A DNA stretch of 64,000 bases from Sulfurospirillum cavolei (GTDB lineage: Bacteria; Campylobacterota; Campylobacteria; Campylobacterales; Sulfurospirillaceae). Both the position numbers and the translations under genes were made by a program. Shown piece after piece: positions 18,528 through 27,596 of the stretch. The notes beneath the pieces were generated by a model, which was given only the letters and a program-made list of their open reading frames with translations, had not been told where the DNA came from and made no database searches. How positions within the stretch are numbered: position 1 is the stretch's first letter; each line of letters opens with the position of its first letter. The DNA lies in the NCBI RefSeq assembly GCF_001548055.1, contig NZ_AP014724.1, forward strand, positions 2,294,001-2,358,000. The letters are read 5' to 3'.

Positions 18528-20009
18528 CTATTTGATAAACAACGACATGTAAGAAAGTCGTGCGGTGTCGATGAGAAAATCCACGCCCGGAAAGTAGGCA
18601 ATAAAGGTATTGCCGATGCCACCCCAGATGATCGCTAGGGCGATCAAACCGATCGTTAAGGGCGTAATACCCTTCAGGCTCGGTACGTCTTTCCAATCCG
18701 AATCGCATGCGGGGTAAAAATACATAAGCGCGATCAGTTTAAAGTAATAATACACCGATACAAACGTCGCCACCACGCCGCATACGGCAAGAAAGGTATA
18801 CCCCGCCTCGATCGCTCCGGTAAAAATATAAAATTTACCCACAAAACCTATGGTGCTCGGAATTCCCGCCAAAGAAAGCATAAAGACGCTCAGCATCGCC
18901 GCCATGTAAGGATGCACATGGGCAAAGCCCCTAAAATCTTCGTACGTTACCCTGACATGTTCGTCCGCCGCAATATACGAAATCAGCCCGAACGCGCCCA
19001 TTGCCGAGAGAAAATAGGCGACGAGGTAATAGATGATCGACGAAGCGGCACTTTCACCCGCGTAACCGATCGAGACGAAAGCGATCAGCAAATAACCCGT
19101 ATGTACGATGCTCGAAGCCGCCAGCATTCGCTTCAAGCTCTTTTGGATAATCGCCAAAAAACTGCCGTACAGAAGCGTCGCGATAATAACGACGATGAAA
19201 AGCGTATCCCACGTATCGCGGATCGGATCGAAATCCACCAACATCAAACGAAGAATAAACCCGAAAATCGCCACTTTAAAGGTCGCCGCCATAAACGCGC
19301 TCACCGGAAGCGAAGAGCCGTCATACACGTCGATCGTCCAGTTTTGAAACGGAAACGCGGAGATTTTGAACAAAAACGTTACCAAAATCAAAGTCGCACC
19401 GATGATCACGAGTGAAACGTCTTTACCCATCAGCGTATCCAAGCGGTTTCCCATTTCTCCCAAGATCGTCGTACCCAGACCCGCATACACAAACGCACTG
19501 CCTAAAAGAAAGAAGATGCCCGCCAAAGAACCTAACACAAGGTATTGAAAACTCGCTTCCACGCGTTTGTCGTGGACTTTTTGAAAGCCGATCATCACGT
19601 AGAGGCTTAGCGACGCGATCTCCAATGCGATAAAAGCACTGAGCAATTCGCTTGCATGCACCAAAAGCATCATCCCGAAAACCGAAAACAAGAAAAGCGA
19701 AAAAAACTCTTTTTTAAAGTGTCTCTTTGTCTGAAAATAGTGCGTGCCGATCAGTGAAGTTACCAATGCGCCGCTTAAAATAATCGCATCGAAATAGACC
19801 GAATAACTATCGACGATGAGCATTTTGTGAAAAAATTTCGGCAAAGGGAAAAAGGTGAACAACTCTCCGAACGACGTGAGCGTAAGGATCAAGCCGATCA
19901 GAAGCGTCACGAAAGCAAACAACGAACAGTGTTCCATACGAACTTTGGGCATCGCCGACAAAAGCATCAAAAGCACCGCGCCCAAGGCAATGCATCCAAG
20001 CGCGATCAT
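18528..20009 (-). CDS. nuoN: NADH-quinone oxidoreductase subunit N
   Basis: Antiporter-like membrane subunit of complex I with 493 residues and about 14 transmembrane helices. Conserved features are the TM5 glutamate in ALEIASLSLYVMIG (near 130), the lysine region SAFPFQNWTIDVYDGSS (near 215-231) and MLAASSIVHTGYLLIAF (near 290). Its ATG overlaps the nuoM stop (ATGA). It is the last gene of the minus-strand nuoG-N half. The foreign-looking DUF4209 gene follows 24 bases later. Confidence 0.94.
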   Translation of the reverse strand: MIALGCIALGAVLLMLLSAMPKVRMEHCSLFAFVTLLIGLILTLTSFGELFTFFPLPKFFHKMLIVDSYSVYFDAIILSGALVTSLIGTHYFQTKRHFKKEFFSLFLFSVFGMMLLVHASELLSAFIALEIASLSLYVMIGFQKVHDKRVEASFQYLVLGSLAGIFFLLGSAFVYAGLGTTILGEMGNRLDTLMGKDVSLVIIGATLILVTFLFKISAFPFQNWTIDVYDGSSLPVSAFMAATFKVAIFGFILRLMLVDFDPIRDTWDTLFIVVIIATLLYGSFLAIIQKSLKRMLAASSIVHTGYLLIAFVSIGYAGESAASSIIYYLVAYFLSAMGAFGLISYIAADEHVRVTYEDFRGFAHVHPYMAAMLSVFMLSLAGIPSTIGFVGKFYIFTGAIEAGYTFLAVCGVVATFVSVYYYFKLIALMYFYPACDSDWKDVPSLKGITPLTIGLIALAIIWGGIGNTFIAYFPGVDFLIDTARLSYMSLFIK

Positions 20010-21484
20010 GCATTCGCTCCTACATGTAAGATCGTATCGAGGTAATAGTGTAAGGTCGGCGTGATTTTTGCCAAGAAAAAATCAGGGTAAACACCCATCG
20101 CGACGATCAAAAACGCCAAAGGAAACAGACCGACGATTTCGTGAAGGCTCAAGTCGCGCATGTGCGAAACGTCGTTGCCGCTTTGCACCAAAATCGCTTT
20201 TTGAAAAACCCAGAACATATAACTCGCCGCCACCAAAACGGTCAATGCCGCTAAAACGCCCAAATAGGGATTGTAATGAAAAATACCCAAAACGATCAAC
20301 AGTTCCGCCACAAAGCCGTTCGTTCCGGGAATGCCGACCGTACAAAAGAGCATGATCGCAAAGTAGACGCTAAACCACGGAGCGCGCTTGGCAATGCCGC
20401 CCAAGGCACTTAGCGGGCGAATCCCCAAATGGCGTTGCATCACGCCGACCAATAAAAAGAGCCCTCCCGTGGCAATCGCGTGGGCAACGATGAGAAAGGC
20501 ACTGCCCGTTAAGCCTTGCATGTTGAGCGAAAAAACGCCCGCAGTGATCAGCCCCAAGTGCGACGCCGAAGAGTACGCGAGCATCTTTTTGATGTTATCC
20601 TGCACAATCGCCGCAATGCCGAAATAGATCAAACCGAAAATTCCCAAGCCGATAAAAAAGCGCGCGTAGGCGACAAAAAGATCGGGAAAAAGCGGCATCG
20701 TAAAGCGCACCAAAGCATACACGCCCAATTTTGCCATGATCGAAGAGAGTAAAAAAACGCCTCCGGTAGGCGAAGTCGAGTAGGTTTCCAAGAGCCACGA
20801 ATGAAAGGGAAAAAGCGGGATTTTGATCGCAAAGGCGATCATAAAACCGGCAAACAAAAACATCTCTTGAACCTGCGTCAAACTCGAAATCCGCACCAAA
20901 TCCGAAAGCGCGAAACTCCATATCCCGAATTCATAGTAGTGCGACACGCCCAAATACAAAATACTTACAAACATAAAAAGCGACCCCATAATCGTGTAAA
21001 CGGTGATCTTCAAGGTCGAAAAAACACGATTGCCCGAGCCGAAAAGCCCGATAATCATAAAAACGGGGAGTAGCATCGCTTCCCAAAAAAAGTAAAACAA
21101 AAACAGATCGAGCGAAAAAAGCGTACCGCTAATGCCCGATTGAATGAAAAGCATACTGATCCAATAACTTTTCGAACGTTCGTTGTGCCACAACAAAAGA
21201 TACGCGCTCGGAAGCAACGTGGCGATGAGCATCAACACGATCAGCGAAAAACCGTCGACGCCGACGCGATACGTGATACCGTAGCTTTTGATCCAATCGT
21301 ACTGCTCGTAAAACTGCATCTGCGCGCTTGGCACAAAATGTTCATGCACGTAAAACGCCAACGCAAAAATGACCAAAGAGACGCCAAACGCTCCGTTACG
21401 CGTTGCTTTTGCGCCCACGGGAAGAACCAAAAGCACGCACGCAACCGCCATCGGTAAAAAAATAATCCAAGAGAGGATACCCAT
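20006..21484 (-). CDS. nuoM: NADH-quinone oxidoreductase subunit M
   Basis: Antiporter-like membrane subunit with 492 residues. The TM5 glutamate is in FYFFWEAMLLPVFMIIGL (near 130). The central lysine motif is KIPLFPFHSWLLETYSTSPT (near 218), with KKMLAYSSASHLGLI near 300 and GIPGTNGFVAELL near 395. It starts 3 bases after the nuoL stop and overlaps nuoN by 4 bases. Its C-terminal Leu-His-Val is an ACATGT palindrome site. Confidence 0.95.
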   Translation of the reverse strand: MGILSWIIFLPMAVACVLLVLPVGAKATRNGAFGVSLVIFALAFYVHEHFVPSAQMQFYEQYDWIKSYGITYRVGVDGFSLIVLMLIATLLPSAYLLLWHNERSKSYWISMLFIQSGISGTLFSLDLFLFYFFWEAMLLPVFMIIGLFGSGNRVFSTLKITVYTIMGSLFMFVSILYLGVSHYYEFGIWSFALSDLVRISSLTQVQEMFLFAGFMIAFAIKIPLFPFHSWLLETYSTSPTGGVFLLSSIMAKLGVYALVRFTMPLFPDLFVAYARFFIGLGIFGLIYFGIAAIVQDNIKKMLAYSSASHLGLITAGVFSLNMQGLTGSAFLIVAHAIATGGLFLLVGVMQRHLGIRPLSALGGIAKRAPWFSVYFAIMLFCTVGIPGTNGFVAELLIVLGIFHYNPYLGVLAALTVLVAASYMFWVFQKAILVQSGNDVSHMRDLSLHEIVGLFPLAFLIVAMGVYPDFFLAKITPTLHYYLDTILHVGANA

Positions 21485-21487
21485 ACG

Positions 21488-23368
21488 CTACCTCAATACC
21501 GCAAGTAAATAACACGAAGCCGCTCCGATACCCGCAATCATAATAAACGCATACAACCGAACGGAGGCATTTTGAACCCAAGCGATTCGAGTTCCCGCCG
21601 CGACAAATCCTCGACTCATTCCCATTACGACGCGATCGACAAGCTTTTTGTCCATTGTCTCGGCGATAAAACGGCTCAAGCGTTGAATCGACTGCACGAA
21701 CAGTACGTCGTAGAGCTCGTCCACGTAAAATTTGCGGTATACGATTCCTTCGGGTTTGTATGCGACGCGTCTATCGTAAAAACGAAATTTTCGATAGGCA
21801 ATTGCTATGCCTAAAAGAGCGGCAACGACGTTCAGTGCGATTAGTATTTCCTCGACAACGTGCGAAAGATGAAATGCCTCGCGCCTCCATGAGGCTAACC
21901 ATTCGCCGATGAGATGCTTGCCGCCGAAGAGTTCGGGCAATCCTAAAAATCCCGCAAACGTCGCCCCCACCGCTAAAACGATTAAGGGTGCTTTCATTAC
22001 CCAATCGACGTCATGTACCTCAGAATGCGACGCGTGCGTTCCTTCAAAAACGACGAAGAAGAGTCGAAACATATAATACGAACTCAATACCGCCGTCACC
22101 GTACCGATCAACCACAGTTCGTAGTGACCGCTTCCAAACGCAACCGACAAAATTTCGTCTTTGCTGAAAAATCCCGCAAACGGCGGAATACCGCTAATCG
22201 CCAAGGTCGCTATCAGCATCGTTGCGTAGGTAACGGGCATGACGCGGCGCATTTCGCCCATTTTGAAGATGTCTTGTTCGTGATGCAACGCGACGATCAC
22301 CGCTCCGGCTCCCATAAACAAAAGTGCTTTAAAAAAAGCATGCGTAAAGACGTGAAAAAGCGCGCTATCGTATGCTCCAAGTCCAACGGAGACGAACATG
22401 TAGCCTAACTGCGACATCGTCGAATACGCCAAAATCTTCTTAATATCGCTTTGTTTCGTGGCGATTAGTGCGGCAAAAAACGCGCTTAACGCACCGATAT
22501 ACGCGATAAAAATACCCACATGCGGCACCAAATCGTAGAGAAAATGAAACCGTGCAACCATATAAACGCCTGCGGTAACCATCGTTGCGGCATGAATCAA
22601 CGCCGAAACGGGCGTGGGTCCCGCCATAGCATCCGGAAGCCAGACGTACAAAGGAATTTGCGCCGATTTTCCCATCGCACCGACAAAAAGAGCCACGGCA
22701 ATTCCCGTTAAAATCTCAGACGGCACCGCACCGATATGCAAGGCAAGCGTTTCGTAGCTAAAATCATGAGACTGCCCGTAAAAAAAGAGCATCGCCAAAC
22801 CGATTAAAAAGCCTAAATCACCGACGCGATTGACGATAAACGCTTTATTGCCGGCAACGACGTTGGCATTGTTTTGATAATAAAAGCCAATCAAGAGGTA
22901 CGAACAAAGCCCCACCCCTTCCCAGCCGATAAAGAGCATCAAAGGGCCATCGGCCAAAACCAACAAAAGCATACACGCCGTAAAGAGATGAAAATAGGCG
23001 AAAAATTTGCCGTAACCCTCGTCTTTGTTCATATATGACGTTGCGTAAAGATGAATCAAGCCGCTCACGAGCGTGATAAAAAAGACCATAAACAACGACA
23101 ATTTATCGCCTAAAAATCCCATATCGATGCGATAATCCCCTACATGTAACCAAACGTAGGCACGATAATGCAACGCGTGTCCGCGGAGCATCAGCTCACG
23201 CAGTGCCGCTAAACCCAAAACAAACACGACCGCAGGAGAAAACAGTGCGACGAAGGTAAAGTAGCGTTGCTCAATACGCCTTTGCGTGATCGAAAAAAGG
23301 TACATCGCTCCTAGCAGTACAAACGAACACAGCGGAAGCAAGACGATCCAAGCCAACACGATGCTCAT
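21488..23368 (-). CDS. nuoL: NADH-quinone oxidoreductase subunit L
   Basis: Distal antiporter-like subunit with 626 residues. It has the long C-terminal extension corresponding to the lateral helix. Key motifs are FIGWEGVGLCSYLLIGFYY (near 147) with the TM5 glutamate, KSAQIPLYVWLPDAMAGPTP (near 234), SALIHAATMVTAGVYM and KKILAYSTMSQLGYMF. It overlaps nuoK by 4 bases and is followed 3 bases later by nuoM. Confidence 0.96.
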   Translation of the reverse strand: MSIVLAWIVLLPLCSFVLLGAMYLFSITQRRIEQRYFTFVALFSPAVVFVLGLAALRELMLRGHALHYRAYVWLHVGDYRIDMGFLGDKLSLFMVFFITLVSGLIHLYATSYMNKDEGYGKFFAYFHLFTACMLLLVLADGPLMLFIGWEGVGLCSYLLIGFYYQNNANVVAGNKAFIVNRVGDLGFLIGLAMLFFYGQSHDFSYETLALHIGAVPSEILTGIAVALFVGAMGKSAQIPLYVWLPDAMAGPTPVSALIHAATMVTAGVYMVARFHFLYDLVPHVGIFIAYIGALSAFFAALIATKQSDIKKILAYSTMSQLGYMFVSVGLGAYDSALFHVFTHAFFKALLFMGAGAVIVALHHEQDIFKMGEMRRVMPVTYATMLIATLAISGIPPFAGFFSKDEILSVAFGSGHYELWLIGTVTAVLSSYYMFRLFFVVFEGTHASHSEVHDVDWVMKAPLIVLAVGATFAGFLGLPELFGGKHLIGEWLASWRREAFHLSHVVEEILIALNVVAALLGIAIAYRKFRFYDRRVAYKPEGIVYRKFYVDELYDVLFVQSIQRLSRFIAETMDKKLVDRVVMGMSRGFVAAGTRIAWVQNASVRLYAFIMIAGIGAASCYLLAVLR

Positions 23369-23685
23369 GCCGCCTCCTTTTGAGACAACGCACGAAACGC
23401 GTCGGCATCTAAAGATTGCTTTCGCCTAAACAGAACAACGATCAACGCCAAAAAAACCGCTGCTTCCGCCGCCGCCGTCGCAATAATCAAGACGGCAAAA
23501 ATTTGACCGTCGTAAGAATGGCGGTATTGAGCCAAAGCGACGAAAAGAAGGTTGATCGCGTTGAACATCAATTCAATCGACATGTAGATTACGAAAATAT
23601 TTTTGCGCGCGATCACGCCCAAAAGCCCGATTGAAAACAGCAGCATCGCCACCAGCACGTACGAAAAAAGCGACGAGACGATCAT
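23365..23685 (-). CDS. nuoK: NADH-quinone oxidoreductase subunit K
   Basis: Small membrane subunit with 106 residues and three transmembrane helices. The two conserved membrane glutamates are in YMSIELMFNAINLLF (near 38) and ATAAAEAAVFLALIVVLFRR (near 72). It overlaps nuoJ upstream and nuoL downstream by 4 bases each (ATGA junctions), as is usual in nuo operons. Confidence 0.95.
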   Translation of the reverse strand: MIVSSLFSYVLVAMLLFSIGLLGVIARKNIFVIYMSIELMFNAINLLFVALAQYRHSYDGQIFAVLIIATAAAEAAVFLALIVVLFRRKQSLDADAFRALSQKEAA

Positions 23686-24179
23686 ACCTCATCCTTTCGC
23701 GCAAAAACGACCGCACCGATAAGGGCGACCAAAAGCAACAATGAAATCAGCTCAAAAGGCAACAGCCATTTCGTAAACAACTCCGCACCCAAAGGTTTGA
23801 TCTCGCCGAAATCTTCCGCCAAAGGCTCTCTTAAAAGCGGCATCGCATAAAATGCGCGCAAGACGAGAAGATTGAGCGGGATCAAAACGATACCGCCGAG
23901 AAAGAGGTAAAGCGTTTTATTGGGTTCTTTGGGCAAATTGGACTCTTTAACGTTTAAAAACATGATAATAAAAATAAAAAGCGTCAAAATCGCTCCGGCA
24001 TAAACGATAATTTGCACCGCAAACAAAAACGAAGCGTTCAAAAGCGCAAAAAGTCCCGCAAGTGCCAAAAGCGTCACGATCAAGCTCAATGCGCTGTGGA
24101 CGGGCTGATGCAATACGATCATCCCGAAAGCACCGAGCAGGGCAAAAAAAGAGAGAAATATAAACAAAAAGTCGTTCAT
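23682..24179 (-). CDS. nuoJ: NADH-quinone oxidoreductase subunit J
   Basis: Membrane subunit with 165 residues and five transmembrane helices. The conserved central helix is FLFAVQIIVYAGAILTLFIF (near 52-71), the pi-bulge helix that couples quinone chemistry to proton movement. HQPVHSALSLIVTLLALAGL near 25 is also typical. It has ATGA overlaps with both nuoI and nuoK. Confidence 0.95.
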   Translation of the reverse strand: MNDFLFIFLSFFALLGAFGMIVLHQPVHSALSLIVTLLALAGLFALLNASFLFAVQIIVYAGAILTLFIFIIMFLNVKESNLPKEPNKTLYLFLGGIVLIPLNLLVLRAFYAMPLLREPLAEDFGEIKPLGAELFTKWLLPFELISLLLLVALIGAVVFARKDEV

Positions 24180-24673
24180 GCGTTTTCCTTGGCTTCACGG
24201 GCTAAGAGTTGCTCTTTCGTCTGGATAAAATCTTCGCGTTTTTTCCCGATAAAACTAAAAATACCGCTGTCCATGCGAATCGCGTCGCACGGGCACGCTT
24301 CAACGCACGCTCCACAAAAGACGCACTCTAAAAGATCGATGTCGAAGCGTTTGGGCATCTTTTCATCCACGCCGTCTTCGCGCTCTTGCGCTTCGATAAA
24401 AATACACTCCGCCGGACATGCCGTTGCACACATAAAGCAAGCAACGCATCGCACGCTACCGTCTTCACGCTTGGTTAAACGATGCACGCCTCGGTAACGC
24501 TCACCGATGTCGTGAGGTTGTTCTTCGGGATAACTAAAAGTTTTAATCTGCGGCGTATCGCCTAAATTGACGGTAAAATGGCGCAAGGTCGTTTTCATAC
24601 CGCCGAAAATGGCGGGAAGGTAAAGTTTTTCCCGTAGCGTTTTCCCGTGACGCGGAACGATTTTAACACCCAT
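24176..24673 (-). CDS. nuoI: NADH-quinone oxidoreductase subunit I
   Basis: Electron-transfer subunit with two [4Fe-4S] clusters (N6a and N6b), 165 residues. The ligands are CVACFMCATACPAEC (near 76-90) and CVFCGACVEACPCDA (near 119-133). The N-terminus is longer than a bare ferredoxin and contains an amphipathic membrane-contact segment (YLPAIFGGMKTTLRHF). It begins immediately after the nuoH stop. Confidence 0.95.
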   Translation of the reverse strand: MGVKIVPRHGKTLREKLYLPAIFGGMKTTLRHFTVNLGDTPQIKTFSYPEEQPHDIGERYRGVHRLTKREDGSVRCVACFMCATACPAECIFIEAQEREDGVDEKMPKRFDIDLLECVFCGACVEACPCDAIRMDSGIFSFIGKKREDFIQTKEQLLAREAKENA

Positions 24674-25957
24674 TTACGCCCCCCTCAACACGATGACGCT
24701 CGCGGTCACGATAATATTGGCAAGGGCTAAGGGCATCAACACTTTCCAGCCTAACATTTGCAGTTGATCGTAACGAAAACGCGGCAACGTCCAACGCACC
24801 CATACGAAAACGAAATTCATCGCCAAGAGTTTAAGCGCAAAGGTCACGACTTGCAACAATGCCGTTAACATCTGCGTCGAGAAAGACGACAATCCGACGA
24901 TCCAAACATAACCGATACCCGCCGCTAAAACGCCGTTCAATCCGATAATAATGTTGCTAAGCCATGCACTTTCGCGGTTTCGGCAGTCGTTTGGCAGTGC
25001 CCAACGGTTATGTTTGCGTATCCAACGAATACCATAAAAACTTCCCAAAGGTACGACGATCACTATCGCGCCTAAGATGAGAGGCATCGTGACATGTAAG
25101 GTTTGGGTATTGAGATAAGGCAGTTGAAATCCGCCGAAAAAAAGCGTGACGATCAACGCACTCGATGCGCTCATCGCAACGTATTCGCCGACGAAAAAGA
25201 GTCCAAAACGCATCGCACCGTACTCGGTATGAAACCCGCCGACGATTTCGCTTTCGCCCTCGACTAAGTCAAAAGGCGTTCGGTTGGCTTCGGCAAAAGC
25301 GGTCACGATAAAAATCAATGCCGCCAAAGGCTGGAGAAAAATGCCCCAAGCGGGCAAAATGCCGCCCAAAAGCTCGCCTTGCGCACGGACGATATCGCCT
25401 AGCTGAACCGAAGGATAACACAAAAGCACCGAAATCAACGAAAGTCCCATCGCTGCTTCGTAGCTGATGACCTGAGCACCCGAGCGCATCGCGCCTAAAA
25501 GCGCGTATTTGTTACGGCTTGCCCATCCGCCGATCATAATACCGTACACGCTCAAACCCGCCAATGCTAAAAACCACAAAATGCCCGTATCGATCGGCAA
25601 GCCTTGCATGATAAAACGCTCGCCCTCAACATACACGTCGTCCGCAAAAGGCATAACCATAAAGCTCAAAAACGCCGAAACGAAGACGATCACGGGAGCT
25701 AAAGAGAAGAGGAATTTTTCGCGAATCGCGTTGGCTCTAAAATCTTCTTTAAAAAAAAGCTTGAGCATATCCGCCAACGACTGCACCAAACCGCCCAAAC
25801 GAATCCCCGCGATATGGCAACGATTAGGCCCTAAGCGGTCTTGAATCAATCCGGCGACCCGACGCTCGATCCAAACCAAAATCGGTGCGGCTCCAAGCGA
25901 AAAGAGCAAAGCCAATACCACGTTCAAAACGACGATACCGATCGCAAGCCCGCTCAT
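24674..25957 (-). CDS. nuoH: NADH-quinone oxidoreductase subunit H, extended form
   Basis: Membrane subunit that forms the quinone chamber roof. Conserved motifs are WIERRVAGLIQDRLGPNR (near 30), GGLVQSLADMLKLFFKED, EANRTPFDLVEGESEIVGGF (near 224-243) and EYGAMRFGLFFVGEY. The 427 residues exceed the usual length of about 330. About 90 extra residues lie between roughly 290 and 380, with added hydrophobic segments around a polar loop (RKHNRWALPNDCRNRESAW). WVRWTLPRFRYDQLQMLGWK near the end is standard. It overlaps nuoG by 4 bases. Confidence 0.93.
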   Translation of the reverse strand: MSGLAIGIVVLNVVLALLFSLGAAPILVWIERRVAGLIQDRLGPNRCHIAGIRLGGLVQSLADMLKLFFKEDFRANAIREKFLFSLAPVIVFVSAFLSFMVMPFADDVYVEGERFIMQGLPIDTGILWFLALAGLSVYGIMIGGWASRNKYALLGAMRSGAQVISYEAAMGLSLISVLLCYPSVQLGDIVRAQGELLGGILPAWGIFLQPLAALIFIVTAFAEANRTPFDLVEGESEIVGGFHTEYGAMRFGLFFVGEYVAMSASSALIVTLFFGGFQLPYLNTQTLHVTMPLILGAIVIVVPLGSFYGIRWIRKHNRWALPNDCRNRESAWLSNIIIGLNGVLAAGIGYVWIVGLSSFSTQMLTALLQVVTFALKLLAMNFVFVWVRWTLPRFRYDQLQMLGWKVLMPLALANIIVTASVIVLRGA

Positions 25958-27483
25958 AAGACAATCCTCGGCGTCGAGGGAAGCAGAGCAAACGAGAGAT
26001 CTTTAAACGGCTCCAAACAGACGATCTCTTCTTCCCAAACCTCTTGCGCGCGCGTAATGCCGTCTCCTAGCACCGTGCCTAAAAGTTCCAAAAGCGTTTT
26101 ACGCCCTTTGTCGTTTGCGATCATACACGCGCTGTACTGCACGTAGCCGTCGATGTTGACGTACGTTCCCTCTTTTTGCGTGTGCGACGCGACGGGCAAC
26201 ATCAGCTCTACGGCTTCACATGTCATGCCTCCGGCGTCCAACACGACCACGCTTTTACGGCAAGGCGCATCAAACGTCAAAGCCACGTCGTGACGGCCGA
26301 TTAAGACGATTAGTTCGGCATCTTGTAAAGCGTTTTGGAATCCCTCTTTCGTGTCGTCGATCCCCAACAAAGGCAACGCCCGTGCGTTAGCGGAGCGATC
26401 CGAACATTTTAAAAACGTGTCTCCAAAACATTCATCAAAGCGGTCAGGCTCATACGCGCTTAGTTTAATAGTGTAAAGCTTGGCAAGTTTTTGAAGGCGT
26501 ACGAGCTCTTCCAAGCAAAGCGATGAGGAGAGAACAAAGAGGGTTTTGCCTAAATAGCGTTTTACCAAACGAAGCCATTTTCCCTCGGCGTAGTCGTATT
26601 CGCTGACTTTCCCCCGAATCATCGCCTGTGCATCGAAAAGAGCGTTCTCTTGAGCATAACTCAATCGTCCCGCATCGCAGATGAAATAACCGTTGATCGC
26701 ATCGTTAAAACGCGGTCGATAACGGTAAATTTTTTCGCTTCGGTACTTTTCTTTATGGTGATCGACGAAAATCGAACACCCTCGCGCGCAAGCGTTGCAG
26801 ATCGCTTTTTCGCTTTGCAAAAACCACACGCGTTTGGCAAAACGAAAATCTTTGCTGGTAAGTGCTCCCACCGGACACAAATCGACCACGTTCATCGCAT
26901 AAGGATTGCTCAGCTTTTCGCCCGGAAACGTGTCGATGACCGACGTATCGCCGCGAGAAAGAACGCCTAGTTCGTGCGTTTTCGTAATCTTCTCGGTAAA
27001 GCGTACGCACCTCGTACACAACACGCATCGCTCTTGGTCGAGTACGACGTTCGAACCCAAATCGACATGCTTTTTCCCGCGCACTTTGGGGGTGCTAAGA
27101 CGGCTCTCGTAAAGTCCGACGTCCATGTAGTAATTTTGCAAAGAGCACTCTCCGGCTTGGTCGCAAATCGGGCAGTCGATCGGATGGTTGATGAGCTCCA
27201 TCTCCAAAATCGAGCGTTTAACGCGATCGATCTTTTCGCCTTTCGTGCGAACGACCATACCCTCTTTGACCAAAGTATCGCAGGCGATTTGCGGACGCTT
27301 TTGCCCTTCGATCTCGACCATACACATACGGCAATTACCGTCTTTTCCTAATGCGGGATGATAACAAAAATGGGGAATAGAAATCCCCTGAGAAAGTAAC
27401 GCTTCGATGAGTAACGTGTTTTCGCGGACTTCGATCCGTTTTCCGTCTACGCTAAGTGACACCATGGACGTCTGAACCCTCAT
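25954..27483 (-). CDS. nuoG: NADH-quinone oxidoreductase subunit G
   Basis: Iron-sulfur subunit. The N-terminus is a [2Fe-2S] ferredoxin (CYHPALGKDGNCRMC), then HPIDCPICDQAGECSLQN (N5), then CVLCTRC...CPVGAL (N4). CNACARGC followed by a later Cys in FICDAGR fits the N7 cluster found only in some bacteria. The molybdopterin-oxidoreductase-like remainder is short, making the protein about 509 residues, against roughly 800-900 in long forms. The start is uncertain: ATG 27483 (used here), ATG 27465, or an upstream GTG at 27516. It is the first gene of the minus-strand half, with all genes to nuoN overlapping or nearly so. Confidence 0.92.
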   Translation of the reverse strand: MRVQTSMVSLSVDGKRIEVRENTLLIEALLSQGISIPHFCYHPALGKDGNCRMCMVEIEGQKRPQIACDTLVKEGMVVRTKGEKIDRVKRSILEMELINHPIDCPICDQAGECSLQNYYMDVGLYESRLSTPKVRGKKHVDLGSNVVLDQERCVLCTRCVRFTEKITKTHELGVLSRGDTSVIDTFPGEKLSNPYAMNVVDLCPVGALTSKDFRFAKRVWFLQSEKAICNACARGCSIFVDHHKEKYRSEKIYRYRPRFNDAINGYFICDAGRLSYAQENALFDAQAMIRGKVSEYDYAEGKWLRLVKRYLGKTLFVLSSSLCLEELVRLQKLAKLYTIKLSAYEPDRFDECFGDTFLKCSDRSANARALPLLGIDDTKEGFQNALQDAELIVLIGRHDVALTFDAPCRKSVVVLDAGGMTCEAVELMLPVASHTQKEGTYVNIDGYVQYSACMIANDKGRKTLLELLGTVLGDGITRAQEVWEEEIVCLEPFKDLSFALLPSTPRIVL

Positions 27484-27562
27484 AATGAGCTTATTTCTCC
27501 ATTCTATCGACACCAAACTTTAAAGTAGCTGTCACTTCACATTTACTCAATTTTAACAAAGT

Positions 27563-27579
27563 CGTGTTATATTAACACG
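27563..27579. promoter_or_regulatory. inverted repeat over the probable promoter of the anchored periplasmic protein gene
   Basis: CGTGTTA-TAT-TAACACG is a perfect 7-bp inverted repeat 18 bases before the ATG at 27597, overlapping a TTATAT that could be a -10 box. The place fits an operator between the divergent nuoG and 27597 genes. Confidence 0.35.
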
Positions 27580-27596
27580 TCAAAAAAAGGCTTTTC

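Noticed and set aside
27484-27516. nuoG start at the GTG at 27516
   Set aside because: It adds a non-conserved segment and no ribosome site was found. ATG 27483 or 27465 is more likely, though the choice between these two is unresolved.
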